In this document: positions 23,301 to 33,929 of the stretch, in pieces
How the letters are laid out: each line of letters starts with the position of its first letter
Position numbering within the stretch: the first letter of the stretch is position 1
Source: Bos javanicus
Taxonomy: Eukaryota; Chordata; Mammalia; Artiodactyla; Bovidae
Assembly (NCBI RefSeq): GCF_032452875.1
Contig: NC_083897.1
Coordinates: 12,692,854 to 12,756,853 of the forward strand
Reading direction: 5' to 3'
Length of the DNA: 64,000 bases
Notes under the pieces: generated by a model
The model's input: only the letters and a program-made list of their open reading frames with translations
What the model was told of the DNA's origin: nothing
Database searches by the model: none
Program-made: the position numbers and the translations under genes

Positions 23301-24007
23301 TGACAAGTGTTGAAATTATTCAAAGTATCATCTTTATCTATATTGAAATGAAAATTAGAAATCAATAACAAAAGGAATTTTGGGAAACTCACAGATATGT
23401 GAAATTTGAGAAACACACACTTAAATAACCATGGGAACAAAAACAAATCACAAGGGAAATCAAGCAATAAAAGCTGACTCTTCGAAAGATCAGCAAAATC
23501 AATAAACACACTGACAAAGAACAAAAGGGAAACAGTTAAATTACTAAAATCATGAACAAAGAAGGTATATTAGGAGAGACTTTACAGAAACAAACAAAAA
23601 AAAACCTGGTTATAAGGAAATATGAGCAATTTTATGTAAAAAAATTGGATAACCCAGATAAAATGCACATATTCCTAGAAAGACAAAAACTACCTATATT
23701 AACTCAGGAAAACAGAAAAATCCAAATAAAGCTTTATGAAAAAATACATTGAATGAGTGATTAATAAAAACTATCCACAAAGACTAGACCAGGACCAGAT
23801 GTAGCCATGGATAATTTTGACCACAGTTTTAATGAAGAATTATCACAAATCTTCACAAACGATTCCCCCAAAATCGAAGAATGGTGATTATTTCCCACAT
23901 CATTCTCAAGACAGCATAACACAGATACTAAACCTATAGAAGAAATGACAGGAAAACTATAAATGAATATCTGTTTTGAATATGGCTATAAAATACATCA
24001 ACAAAAT
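20380..24007 (+). mobile_element. long L1M copy: 5' UTR, ORF1 and start of ORF2
   Basis: The order of an old L1 is preserved. A 5' UTR (CTCTACTCTAAAAAAACCATG, GGCTGCAATAATCATTGAGC, GGATAACAGTTGGAGAAATG) runs to about 21440. ORF1-like sequence follows at about 21550-22230 (GACATCATCAAGCATACCAA, AAAACTTCCCAAATTTGATG). The spacer leads into ORF2 endonuclease/RT sequence from about 22850. All frames are broken and ORF2 has internal deletions. The element is interrupted at 24007 by BovB and resumes at 25339. Confidence 0.85.
23998..24007. repeat. TSD of the BovB complex, left copy
   Basis: TCAACAAAAT, repeated at 25339-25348. L1 ORF2 sequence is continuous across the pair. Confidence 0.75.
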
Positions 24008-24650
24008 CAGTTCAGTTCAGTTGCTCAGTCATGTCAGACTCTTTGTGACCCCATGGACTGCAGCACACCAGGCTTCCTGAGCTTGCTCAAACTCATGTCC
24101 ATTGAGTCAGTGATGCCATCCAACTGTCTCATCCTCTGTCATCCCCTTCTCCTCCTGCCTTCAGTCTTTCCCAGAATCAGGGTCTTTTCCAATGAGTCAG
24201 CTCTTCGCATCAGGTGGCCAAAGGATTGGAGTTTCAGCTTCAGTATCAGTCCTTCCAATGAATATTCAGGATTGATTTCCTTTAGGATGGACTGGGTTTC
24301 ATCTGCTTGCAGTCCAAGGGACTCGAGAGTCTTCTCCAACACCACAGTTTAAAAGCATCAATTCTTCAGCACTCATTTTTCTTTATGGTCCAACTCTCAC
24401 ATCCATACATGACTACTGGAAAAACCATAGCTTTGACAATACAGACCTTTTTTGGCAAAGGAATGTCTCTGCTTTTTAATATTCTGTCTAAGTTTGTCAT
24501 AGGTTTTCTTCCAAGGAGCAAGTGCCTTTTAAATTCATGGCTGCAGTCACTAGCTGCAGTGATTTTGGAGACCAAGAAAATAAAGCCTCTCACTGTTTTC
24601 ATTGTTTCCCCATCTATTTGCCATGAAGTGATGGGACCAGATGCCAAGAT
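24008..24650 (-). mobile_element. BovB LINE 3' end, left arm of a composite
   Basis: Minus-strand BovB from its 3' end (TCAGTTCAGTTCAGTTGC in plus reading) to the RT region around KIMASG. Minus frames 24139-24345 and 24366-24647 carry the typical RT C-terminal blocks in different phases. It is the left part of a larger antisense BovB whose endonuclease part lies at 24986-25308. Confidence 0.92.
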
Positions 24651-24985
24651 CTTATAGGAGATCCAACCAGTCCATTCTGAAGGAGATCAGCCCTAGGATT
24701 TCTTTGGAAGGAATGATGCTAAAGCTGAAGCTCCAGTACTTTGGCCACCTCATGCGAAGAGTTGACTCATTGGAAAAGACTCTGATGCTGGGAGGGATTG
24801 GGGGCAGGAGGAGAAGGGGACGACAGAGGATTAGATGGCTGGATGGCATCACCGACTCGATGGACGTGAGTCTGAGTGAACTCCGGGAGTTGGTGATGGA
24901 CAGGGAGGCCTGGCGTGCTGCAATTCATGGGGTTGCAAAGAGTCAGACACGGCTGAGCGACTGATCTGATCTGATCTGATGAAAG
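24651..24985 (+). mobile_element. BovB LINE 3' end, nested in opposite orientation
   Basis: A sense BovB 3' end of 335 bp with an open 107-codon frame (24641-24964: SILKEISPRISLEGMML to TRLSD). It ends in a CTGATCTGATCTGATCTGAT tail repeat. It lies between two antisense BovB parts, so it is the later insertion. Confidence 0.92.
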
Positions 24986-25308
24986 CTACTCCATTTCTTC
25001 TAAGGGATTCTTGCCCACAGTAGTAGATATAATGGTCATCTGAATTAAATTTGCCCATTCAGGTCCATTTTAGTTAATTGATTCCTAAAATGTCAGTGTT
25101 CACACCTGCCATCTCCTCTTTGACCACTTCCAATTTACCTTGATTCATGGAAGTAACATCCCAGGGTCCTATGCAATATTGTTCTTTACAGCATTGGACT
25201 TACTTCCATCACCAGTCACATCAACAACTGGGCATTGTTTTCTCTTTGGCTCAGCCTCTTTATTCTTTCTGGAGTTTTTTCTCCACTCTTCTCCAGTAGC
25301 ATACTGGG
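24986..25308 (-). mobile_element. BovB endonuclease-domain segment
   Basis: The minus strand encodes FNSDDHYIYYCGQESLRRNG and then, reading further, the region corresponding to the start of the APE-type endonuclease. This is the only endonuclease-domain part of BovB in the window. It belongs with the antisense copy at 24008-24650; the 1-2 kb normally between them is missing. Confidence 0.85.
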
Positions 25309-25319
25309 CACCTAATGCT

Positions 25320-25363
25320 AAAATGCTAGCAAGTAAATTCAACAAAATGCTAGCAAGTAAATT
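25320..25363. repeat. 24-bp tandem duplication next to the BovB junction
   Basis: AAAATGCTAGCAAGTAAATT occurs at 25320-25339 and again at 25344-25363, period 24. It includes the L1 sequence just after the TSD, so the junction was locally duplicated. Confidence 0.85.
25339..25348. repeat. TSD of the BovB complex, right copy
   Basis: TCAACAAAAT, identical to 23998-24007. Confidence 0.75.
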
Positions 25364-26863
25364 GAGTTTACATTAAAATGATTTTATACCATGAGCAAGT
25401 ATGGTTTATTTCAGGAATGCAAGGGTGGTTCAATTTATAATAATGAATGCAATATTACTCTTTATATAGAAGGTTGAGATGGCAGAGTAGAAGGATGCTG
25501 TGCTCAATTCCACCCAAGATTACATCAAAACATACTGAAAACACACTGGAGACCTGCAAAAGACTTTTCTACAATCAAGGTTATAAAGAAAGAGCTACAT
25601 GGAGTAGACTAGGAAGGGAAGAGATGTAATTAGGTTGGGATTCATACCCCTTAGGAGGTGACACAGAACAATGGGCTCAGTGATCATCCATGGGCAGCGA
25701 GCAGTTTGAACCACATATTGGGAAATAAGGTCTGGTGTCCAACACCAGGAAAATGAGCCTCCTTTGCTGGTTTGATAAACCATGGGACTGACAGGAAGAC
25801 AGTAAGAAACCTTGACTGCACTCCTGAATAGCATGCACATGGTTGCTTACTCCCTGAAACAAAGTGGACTAACCAAATTGAAACTGTGTGACTCTGGTGG
25901 GTATCCCATGACCACTGCATCATGTGCCCTTACCTGTGCTGAGCACCTGTTCCAGCTCCTCTAACACAAGTGCATCTCCCAACTAGAGGAAGGGCTGCTA
26001 CGGCTGAGGAAAGTGTGAAACTGTGGGGTAAGGAACTGGTTCATACCTGACCACAGCTGTCACTCACTGAGGCAGTGGACTGGGAGCTATTTTGAGCTCT
26101 GAGTGGCATGCTAGGACCATTCCAACACATGCTGCAACCAACAACAGGTGCCGAATCTGGCCCTTCTTGGTCCACACTCCTCCCCACTAAGGAGAAGTTT
26201 CTATTCCAGGGTTGGGGACAGGGCACACAATTAAAAGGAATGGAACAGGCTATGACTTGATCCTCCAGACTTCTACTACAGTGCCTATGCATCCAGCCCC
26301 ACTCCAAATAACATGCTGATGACTCATGAGCATAGGAGAAGATCTAGCCTACACTTGGCTTTTATTTACTTATACTTGGCCAGTCTATCTCCAGCCCCAC
26401 CTCTCACTAAGGTGACAGCTGCCAGCAGACTCTGGGGGAAGACATGATCCATGCACACTTCACATTCACTTGTTTCACCAAAGCCAATGGGCACAAGTAG
26501 ACTGCATAGGGACACTTCCAAACAAGGACAATAAACACTTCAACTGGGATATATAATTGTTTTATGTAATTTCATAAAGACTGAGAAATTGAATCAAATT
26601 ATAAGACAGTGGAATTTGTTTCAAACAAAAGAACAAAAAAATCTAGAAAAATAATTAATAAAATAGAGATTAACATTTATCAGATAGAGTTCAAAGCATT
26701 AGTAATAAGAATGCTAAATGAACTAAGGAAAAGAATAGATGAATACAGTGAGGATTTTGATAAAGAAGTAGAAAACTTTCAAAGAACAAGTCAGAACTAA
26801 AGAATTCAATAACTGAAATGAAAAATACACAATAAAGAATTAAGAGCAGACTAAGTGATACAA

Positions 26864-27545
26864 TCAACATTCAGAAAACTAAGATCATGGCATCCGGTCC
26901 CATCACTTCTTGGCAAATAGATGGGGAAACAGTGGAAACAGTGGCTGACTTTATATTTTGGGGGCTCCAAAACCACTGCAGATGGTGACTGCACCCATGA
27001 AATTAAAAGACGCTTACTCCTTGGAAGGAAAGTTATAACCAACCTAGACAGCATATTAAAAAGCAGAGACATTACTTTGCCAACAAAGGGCCATCTAGTC
27101 AAGGCTATGGTTTTTCCAGTGGTCATGTATGGATGTGAGAGTTGGACTATAAGAAAGCTGAGTGCCGAAGAATTGATGCTTTTGAACTGTGGTGTTGGAG
27201 AAGACTTTTGAGAGTCCCTTGGACTGCAAGGAGATCCAACCAGTCCATCCTAAAGGAGATCAGTCCTGAGTGTTCCTTGGAAGGACTGATGCTGAAGCTG
27301 AAACTCCAATACTTTGGCCACCTGATGCGAAGAGCTGACTCATTTGAAAAGACCCTGATGCTGACAAAAATTGAGGGCAGGAGGAGAAGGGGACAACAGA
27401 GGATGAGATGGTTGGATGGCATCACCAAATCAATGGACATGAGTTTGGGTAAACTCCAGGAGTTGGTGATGGACAGGGAGGCCTGGAGTGTTGTGGTCAT
27501 GGGGTCACAAAGAGTTGGACATGACTGAGCGACTGAACTGAACTG
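26864..27545 (+). mobile_element. BovB LINE 3' end inserted in L1
   Basis: Frames 26921-27211 and 27142-27528 cover the RT C-terminal region (TLPTKGHLVKAMVFPVVMYG, ELWCWRRLLRVPW, RRRRGQQRMRWLDG). A near-perfect 11-bp TSD (AAGTGATACAA at 26853-26863, AAGTGACACAA at 27546-27556) fixes the ends and shows a 5'-truncated insertion. Confidence 0.94.
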
Positions 27546-28469
27546 AAGTGACACAAAAGAATGCTAAAGTGATCAAGATGACAGAATAATGGAACTCACC
27601 CAATCAGAACAGCACAAAGTGAAACAAATTTTTAAAAAGGGGGAAATTTAAGGGACTTCTAAGTCATCAGGCATACTAACATTTGAATTACAGGGGTCCC
27701 AGAAGAATAGAAAGAGAAAAGGATCAAAAATGTATTTAATAAAATTATCGATGAAGACTTCTGAAATGTGAAGAAGGAAACAAATATACAGGTACAGGTA
27801 GTACATAGAGTCCAAAATAACATAAACCCAAAGAGACTAATACTGAGACATATCATAATTTAAATTGCAAAAGTAACAGATAAAGACTCTAATGGTAGCA
27901 ACAGGAAAACAAAGAGTCACAAACAAAGGAAACCCCATAAGGCATCCAGGTGATTTTTATGCAGAAACTTAATCCAAAACCTACAGTATATATACAAAAA
28001 CTGGAAAGAAGGAATACAAGTATACCACCAATGAAAATCATCAAACCACAAGTGAGGAAACTAAAAGAAGAAAAAAAAAAACCCTGAGAAACACTAACAA
28101 AAACTATTAGAAAACAATTAACCAAATGGAAATAAGTACATATCTGTCAATAATCACTTTAAATAAAAATGGACTAAATATGTCGATCAAAATTCATAGG
28201 GATGCTGACTGAATAAAAACACAGGACCCATCTATATGATAACAAGACATCAAAGGTAAAGACACAGATGGACTGAAAGTGAGGACATTGGGAAAAGTTT
28301 CATTCAAACAGAAATGACAAGGAAGCAGTAGTATCAATATTCATTTCAGACAAAATAGAATTTAAAAAGAAATTCATTAATTATATAATCATAAAGATCA
28401 ATATAAAAAGATTTAAAATGTTTGTTAAGATGCTTATTAATAATACAGGAGCAACTAAATGGATAAATA

Positions 28470-29759
28470 TTAGGTTGATGCAAAAGTAATCGTGGTTTTG
28501 CATTCCTTAATTTTGCCATTTAATATTGGAATACATTCTTAAATAAATGTGGTTATGTTATACATCATTTTAATGCACATTTAAATTCTTGCTTTAAGTT
28601 TTGGCTAATGACATTACTTGCTGTGTATTTGATATTTATTTTAGACTATGGAAATGATGTTAGACAAAAAAGCAAATTCAAGCGATTCTTTGAGTTCAAA
28701 ATGGGTTATAAAGCAGCCAAGACAACTTGTAACATCAACAACACATTTGGTCTAGGAACTGGTAAGGAACATAAAGTGCAGTGGTGTTCAAGAAGTTTTG
28801 CAAAGAAGACAAAAGCCTTGAAGATGAGCAGTGTAGGCCAGCGTAGGCTGGCCATCGGAAATTGGTAACAATCAATTGAGAGCAATCGTCGAAGCTGGTC
28901 TTCTTACAACTACACAAAAAGTTGTCAAAGAACACGAAGTTGACCATTCTATGGCCATTTGGCATTTTAGGCTAACTGGAAAGGTGAAAAGGTTTAGTAA
29001 GTGAGTGCCTAGTGAGCTGATCAAAACTAAAAATTTAAAAAAAAAAACTTTTCAGTATTGTCTTCTCTTATTTTATGCAAAAACATTGAACCATTTCTCG
29101 AACGCACTGTGATGTGTGATGAAAAGTGGATTTTCTATGACAACTGGTGATGCCTGGCTCAGTAGTTGGACCAAGAAGCTCCAAAGCACTTCCCAAAGCC
29201 AAACGTATGCCAAAAATTGGTCATGGTCACTGTTTGGTGGTCTGCTGCCTGTCTGATCCACTATAGCTTTCTGAATCCTAGCAAAACCATTACACCTGAG
29301 AAGTATGCTCAACAAATCGATGAAATGCACCCAAACACTGCAATGCCTGCAGCTGGCATTGGTCAACAGAATGAGCCCAATTCTTCTCCACAACAATGCC
29401 TGATGCATGTCACAAAACCAAGACTTCAAAAGTTGAAAGAACTGGGCTACAAAGTTTTGTGTCACACGCCATATTCACCTGACTTCTTGCCAACCGACTG
29501 CCACTTCTTCAAGCATCTTGACAGCTTTTTGTAGAGAAAATGCTTCCACACCAAGATGAGGTAGAAAAATGCTTTCTAAGAGTTTGTCAAATCCCAAAGC
29601 ATGGGTTTTTATGTTACAGGAATAAACAGACATTTCTCATTGGGAAAAAGGTGTTTATTGTAATGGTTACTATTTTGATTAATAAAGATGTGCTTGTGTC
29701 TAGTTATAAGGATTTAAAATTCATGGTCTGAAGCCACAGTTATGTTTGCACCAACTTAA
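28470..29759 (+). mobile_element. full-length mariner DNA transposon
   Basis: Left terminal inverted repeat TTAGGTTGATGCAAAAGTAA; the right end, reverse complemented, reads TTAAGTTGGTGCAAACATAA. TA duplications lie at 28468-28469 and 29760-29761. Total length is 1290 bp, as expected for a mariner. It matches the mariner family of ruminant genomes with Hsmar1-like ends (from memory). It lies inside the second L1 and is therefore younger than it. Confidence 0.95.
28648..29680 (+). pseudogene. mariner transposase pseudogene
   Basis: This is the decayed transposase of the mariner element; the family cuts and pastes its own DNA at TA sites with a DD34D catalytic triad. The start codon context at 28648 and a MEMMLDK-like beginning are visible. 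Damage includes an extra A within the first ten codons (frameshift), several in-frame stops (for example near 28860, 29005 and 29150) and further indels. Motifs still readable are CDEKWIF around the first catalytic Asp, an LLHNNA block where active relatives have Asp at the second catalytic position (here Asn), and YSPD followed by PTDCHFF with the third Asp. It cannot encode an active enzyme. Confidence 0.9.
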
Positions 29760-30337
29760 TAAGTATTAACAAATATAAAGGGAGAAATTGATATTGATGT
29801 AAAAATAACAGGGGGCTTTAACACCCCACTTACATCAATGGAAAGATCATCTAGAAAATAAATTAGGCAATAGTAAGCAGTCTTAAATGACAAAATAGAC
29901 CAGTTGGCTTAATAGGTAACTACAGGACATTCTATCCAAATACAGTAGAATACACATTCTTTTCAAGTACATGTGGAACATTCTCCAGAATATATCACTT
30001 TAGGTCACAAAACAAGTCTCAACAAATTTAAGAGGGTAGAAGCTTTGTCAAGCACTTTTTTTAACCACAATGGTGTGAAACTAAAATAAACTACATTTAA
30101 AAAATGGGAAAAGCACAAAAATACGGATATTAAAGAACATACCACTAAAGAACCTATGGGTCAATAATGAAATCAAAGAGGAACTCAGAAAATACCTTGA
30201 AATACATGAAAATAGAAAAACAACTTTCCAAAATATATGACATGTAGCAAAAGAAATTACATCCAGGAAGTTTATAGGAATAGAGGTCTTCCTCAAGAAA
30301 CGATAAAAATCTCAAATACATAACCCAGCCTACCACA

Positions 30338-30612
30338 TGGAGAAGGAAATGGCACCCCACTCCAGTACTTTTGCCTGGAAAATCCCAGGGATGGAGGAGC
30401 CTGGTAGGCTGCAGTCCATGGGGTTGGGAAGAGTAGGACACGACTGAGCGACTTCACTTTCACTTTTCACTTTCACGTACTGGAGAAGGAAATGGCAACC
30501 CACTCCAGTGTTCTTGCCTGGAGAATCCCAGGGATGGGGAAGCCTGGTGGGCTGCCATCTATGGGGTCACACAGAGTCGGACATGACTGAAGCGACTTTG
30601 CAGCAGCAGCAG
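30338..30612 (+). mobile_element. BOV-A2 SINE inserted in L1
   Basis: A full dimer ending GCGACTTTGCAGCAGCAGCAG. The flanks share CCTACCA (before 30338 and after 30612), consistent with a TSD in L1 sequence. Confidence 0.95.
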
Positions 30613-30706
30613 CCTACCATATAAACTAATGAGATAAACAGGAACAAAGCCCAAAGTTATAAGATGTAAGGAAATAAAGGAGATGAAAGAAGAAATAAAT
30701 AAGAGA

Positions 30707-30982
30707 CTGCTGCTGCTGCTGCTAAGTCGCTTCAGTCATATCCAACTCTGTGAGACCCCATAGATGGCAGCCCACCAGGCTCCTCCATCCCTGGGATACT
30801 CCAGGCAAGAACACTGGAGTGGGTTGCCAATTCCGTCTCCAATGCATGAAAGTGAAAAGTGAAAGTGAAGTTGCTCAGTCATGTCCGACTCTTTGCGACC
30901 CCATGGACTGCAGCCTACCAGGCTCCTCCGCCCATGGGATTTTCCAGACAAGAGTACTGGAGTGGGGTGCCATTGCCTTCTC
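30707..30982 (-). mobile_element. BOV-A2 SINE inserted in L1, opposite strand
   Basis: Begins with CTGCTGCTGCTGCTAAGTCG (the AGC tail in reverse) and ends GGTGCCATTGCCTTCTC. It lies 94 bp from the preceding BOV-A2 in opposite orientation, so the two form an inverted repeat. Confidence 0.95.
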
Positions 30983-31008
30983 TGAAATAAGACTAAAAAC
31001 ATCAATAA

Positions 31009-31047
31009 AACATTTTAAAAACATTTAAAAACATTTTAAAAACAGCT
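31009..31047. repeat. A-rich short tandem repeat
   Basis: Three imperfect units of CATTTTAAAAA / CATTTAAAAA directly after the BOV-A2 and a few L1 bases. Confidence 0.6.
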
Positions 31048-31423
31048 TTTGGTTTAAACAGAATTGATGAACCTCTATCCAGGTTCACCAAGAAGAGAGG
31101 ACACAAAAAAGGAAATGAAAGAGAAGAAATAAGAGAAATCTATAGTTATAAGCCAATAAAATGGACAAATGAGAAGAAATGTTCAAATTTCTAGAAACAT
31201 ACAATCTCCCAAGATTGAATTAAAAAGAAATATTTGCAAAACTAATCACTAGTAGTGAAATTGAACTAACTTCTAAAAGCAAACAAAATAACTCCCAGCA
31301 AACAATATTCCAGGACCATAGAAATTCACATGGGAGTTCTACCAAACAGAAGGACAGCTAATACCTATCCATTTTGATTTTTTCCAAAAAACAAAGAGGG
31401 TGGAACACTCTCATTTCCCTTCT

Positions 31424-31439
31424 TAAAAAAAAAAAAAAA
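31424..31439. repeat. A-tract at the end of the L1 remnant
   Basis: About 15 A residues between truncated L1 ORF2 and a CHR-2 remnant. Its origin is unclear. Confidence 0.6.
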
Positions 31440-31479
31440 GACAAAGGCTGTACCAAAAAAAATGAAATTACATACCTCG

Positions 31480-31665
31480 AGCCAAAATTACTGAAGCCAC
31501 TCTTGAGTCCATGCTCTGCAACAACAGAAGTCACTGCAGAGAAGCCCATTCACCACAATTAAACAGTAGCCCCTGCTTGCTACAACTAGATTAAGTCTGA
31601 AAGCAGCAGTGAAGACTCAGTGCAGCCAAAAGCAAATAAATAAATAAAGTTTTAAAAAAAGAAGA
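31480..31665 (+). mobile_element. CHR-2 type SINE, 3' part
   Basis: CCATGCTCTGCAACAACAGA, AAGCCCATTCACCACAATTA, then an AAATAAATAAATAAAG tail. The tRNA-like head is missing. Confidence 0.82.
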
Positions 31666-31684
31666 TTTTGCCCTCATAAAGTTT

Positions 31685-33125
31685 TCAGTTCAGTTCAGTT
31701 GCTCAGTCGTGTCCGACTCTTTGCGACCCCATGAATCGCAGCACGCCAGGCCTCCCTGTCCATCACCAACTCCCGGAGTTCACCCAGACTCACATCCATC
31801 AAGTCAGTGATGCCATCCAGCCATCTCATCCTCTTTCGTCCCCTTCTCCTCCTGCCCCCAATCCCTCCCAGCATCAGAGTCTTTTCCAATGAGTCAACTC
31901 TTCCCATGAGGTGGCTAAAGTACTGGAGTTTCAGCTTTAGCACCATTCCTTCCAAAGAAATCCCAGGGCTGATCTCCTTCAGAATGGACTGGTTGGATCT
32001 CCTTGCAGGCCAAGGGACTCTCAAGAGTCTTCTCCAACACCACACTTCAAAAGCATCAATTCTTCGACGCTCAGCCTTCTTCACAGTCCAACTCTCATAT
32101 CCATACATGACCACAGGAAAAACCATAGCCTTGACTAGACGAACCTTTGTTGGCAAAGTAATGTCTCTGCTTTTCAATATGCTATCTAGGTTGGTCATAA
32201 CTTTCCTTCCAAGGAGTAAGCATCTTAATTTCATGGCTACAGTCACCATCTGCAGTGATTTTGGAGCCCAAAAAAATAAAGTCTGACACTGTTTCCACTG
32301 TTTCCCCATCTATTTCCCATGAAGTGGTGGGACCAGATGCCATGATCTTTGTTTTCTGAATGTTGAGCTTTAAGCCAACTTTTTCATTCTCCTCTTTCAC
32401 TTTCATCAAGAGGCTTTTGAGTTCCTCTTCACTTTCTGCCATAAGGGTGGTGTCATCCAAATATCTGAGGTTATTGATATTTCTCCCGGCAATCTTGATT
32501 CCAGCTTGTGCTTCTTCCAGCCCAGCATTTCTCATGATGTACTCTGAATAGAAGTTAAATAAGCAGGGTGACAATATGCAGCCTTGATGTACTCCTTTTC
32601 CTATTTGGAACCAGTTTGTTGTTCCATGTCCAGTTCTAACTGTTGCTTCCTGACCTGCATACAAATTTCTCAAGAGGCAGATCAAGTGGTCTGGTATTTC
32701 CATCTCTTTCAGAATTTCCCACAGTTTATTGTGATCCACACAGTCAAAGGCTTTGGCATAGTCAATAAAGCAGAAATAGATGTTTTTCTGGAACTCTCTT
32801 GCTTTTTCCATGATCCAACAGATGTTGGCAATTTGATCTCTGGTTCCTCTGCCTTTTCTAAAACCAGCTTGAACATCTGCAAGTTCACAGTTCACATATT
32901 GCTGAAGCCTGGCTTGGAGAATTTTCAGCATTACTTTACTAGCGTGTGAGATGAGTGCAATTGTGCAGTAGTTTGAGCATTCTTTGGCATTGCCTTTCTT
33001 TGGGATTGGAATGAAAACTGACCTTTTCCAGTCCTGTGGCCACTACTGAGTTTTCCAAATTTGCTGACATATTGACTGCAGCATTTTCACAGCATTATCT
33101 TTCAGAATTTGAAATAGCTCAACTC
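31685..33125 (-). mobile_element. BovB LINE, longest copy in the window
   Basis: 1.44 kb of antisense BovB from the 3' end (TTCAGTTCAGTTGCTCAGTC in plus reading) to about 33125 inside the RT domain. It is 5'-truncated, with no endonuclease. It forms the left arm of a head-to-head BovB pair. Confidence 0.95.
31695..32931 (-). pseudogene. BovB reverse transcriptase pseudogene (one clear frameshift)
   Basis: Two overlapping minus-strand frames, 249 codons (start at 32931) and 204 codons (ending at 31695), make up the BovB reverse transcriptase from before catalytic motif A to the C-terminus. Visible in the first frame: QAGFRKGRGTRD at residues 21-32, FIDYAKAFD at 55-63 (first catalytic Asp at 57), QGCILSP at 116-122, and YLDD at 157-160, where BovB normally has YADD. 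A FLGSKIT block follows. The switch between frames lies at about 32225, where two bases are missing compared with the sister copies. The N-terminal endonuclease is absent, so it is not functional, but its preservation suggests a recent insertion. The start is merely the first Met in the frame. Confidence 0.9.
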
Positions 33126-33151
33126 ATTCTAGTAATGTCTAGGAACTTTTG

Positions 33152-33904
33152 TGACAGAAAACAACGAGGAACTGAAGAGCCTCGTTGAAAGAGAAAGAGG
33201 ACAGTGAAAAAGCTGGTTTAAAACTCAACATTCAAAAAACAAAGACCTTGGTATCTGGTCCCATCACTTCATGGCAAATATATGGGGAAACAGTGGAAAT
33301 AGTGACAGACTTTATTTTCTTGGGCTCCAAAATCACTGCAGGTGGGGTGACTGCAGCCATGAAATTAAAAGACACTTGCTCCTTGGAAGAAAAGCTATGA
33401 CCAACTTAGACAGCATATTAAAAACAGATACATTATTTTGCCAACAAAGGTCCATGTAGTCAAAGCTATGGTTTTTCCAGTAGTTATGTATGGATGTGAG
33501 AGTTGAACCATAAAGAAAACCGAGTGCCGAAGAACTGATGCTTTTGAACTGTGGTGTTGGAGGAGACTCTTGAGAGTCCTTTGGACTGCAAGGAGATAAA
33601 ACCAGTCAGTCATAAAGGAAATCAGTCCTGAATAATCATTGGAAGGAATGATGCTGAAGCTGAAACTCCAATATTTTGGCCACCTGATGCAAAGAACTGA
33701 CTCATTGGAAAAGACCCTGATGCTGGGAAAGATTGAAGGCAGGAGGAGAAGGGGATGACAAAGGTGAGATGATTGGATGGCATCACCGACTCAATGGACA
33801 TGGGTTTGAGCAAGCTCTGCGAGTTGGTGATGAACAGGAAGGCCTGGCGTGCTGCAGTCCATGGGGTCACAAAGAGTCAGACACAACTAAGTAACTGAAC
33901 TGAA
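33152..33904 (+). mobile_element. BovB LINE 3' end, right arm of head-to-head pair
   Basis: Sense BovB from GAGGAACTGAAGAGCCTC to the 3' end GTAACTGAACTGAAC. Frames 33185-33400 and 33271-33459 overlap in different phases, so it is frame-broken and older than the left copy. Its 5' end faces the 5' end of 31685-33125 across about 25 bp. Confidence 0.93.
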
Positions 33905-33929
33905 CGTGAGATAGATAATGCTATACTGT

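Larger units (their letters stand above)
25309..25466 (+). mobile_element. continuation of the first L1M ORF2
   Basis: TTTATTTCAGGAATGCAAGG and GGTTCAATTTATAATAATG match the L1 RT region that follows the point where L1 was interrupted at 24007. It ends where a second L1 begins. Confidence 0.8.
25468..31436 (+). mobile_element. second L1 copy (5' UTR to mid-ORF2), heavily interrupted
   Basis: It begins with an L1 5' UTR (GAGATGGCAGAGTAGAAGGA, ACATCAAAACATACTGAAAA) to about 26560. ORF1-like sequence (26600-26860 and 27560-27760), the spacer and endonuclease start (about 28130-28467, AATCACTTTAAATAAAAATG) and ORF2 RT sequence to about 31420 (GGGAGTTCTACCAAACAGAA) follow. Inserted pieces are BovB 26864-27545, mariner 28470-29759, and BOV-A2 at 30338-30612 and 30707-30982. 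The 3' part of ORF2 and the 3' UTR are absent. No frame is intact. Confidence 0.85.

Noticed and set aside
28470..29759. Primate Hsmar1 contamination
   Set aside because: The ends resemble Hsmar1, but the element sits inside L1 and is flanked by ruminant BovB and BOV-A2, and ruminants have their own mariner with such ends.
30338..30982. Regularly spaced near-identical repeats that could suggest a CRISPR-like array
   Set aside because: They are BOV-A2 monomers with the known linker in opposite orientations; no uniform short repeats and spacers.
31807..32286. 159-codon plus-strand frame
   Set aside because: Shadow of the minus-strand BovB RT.
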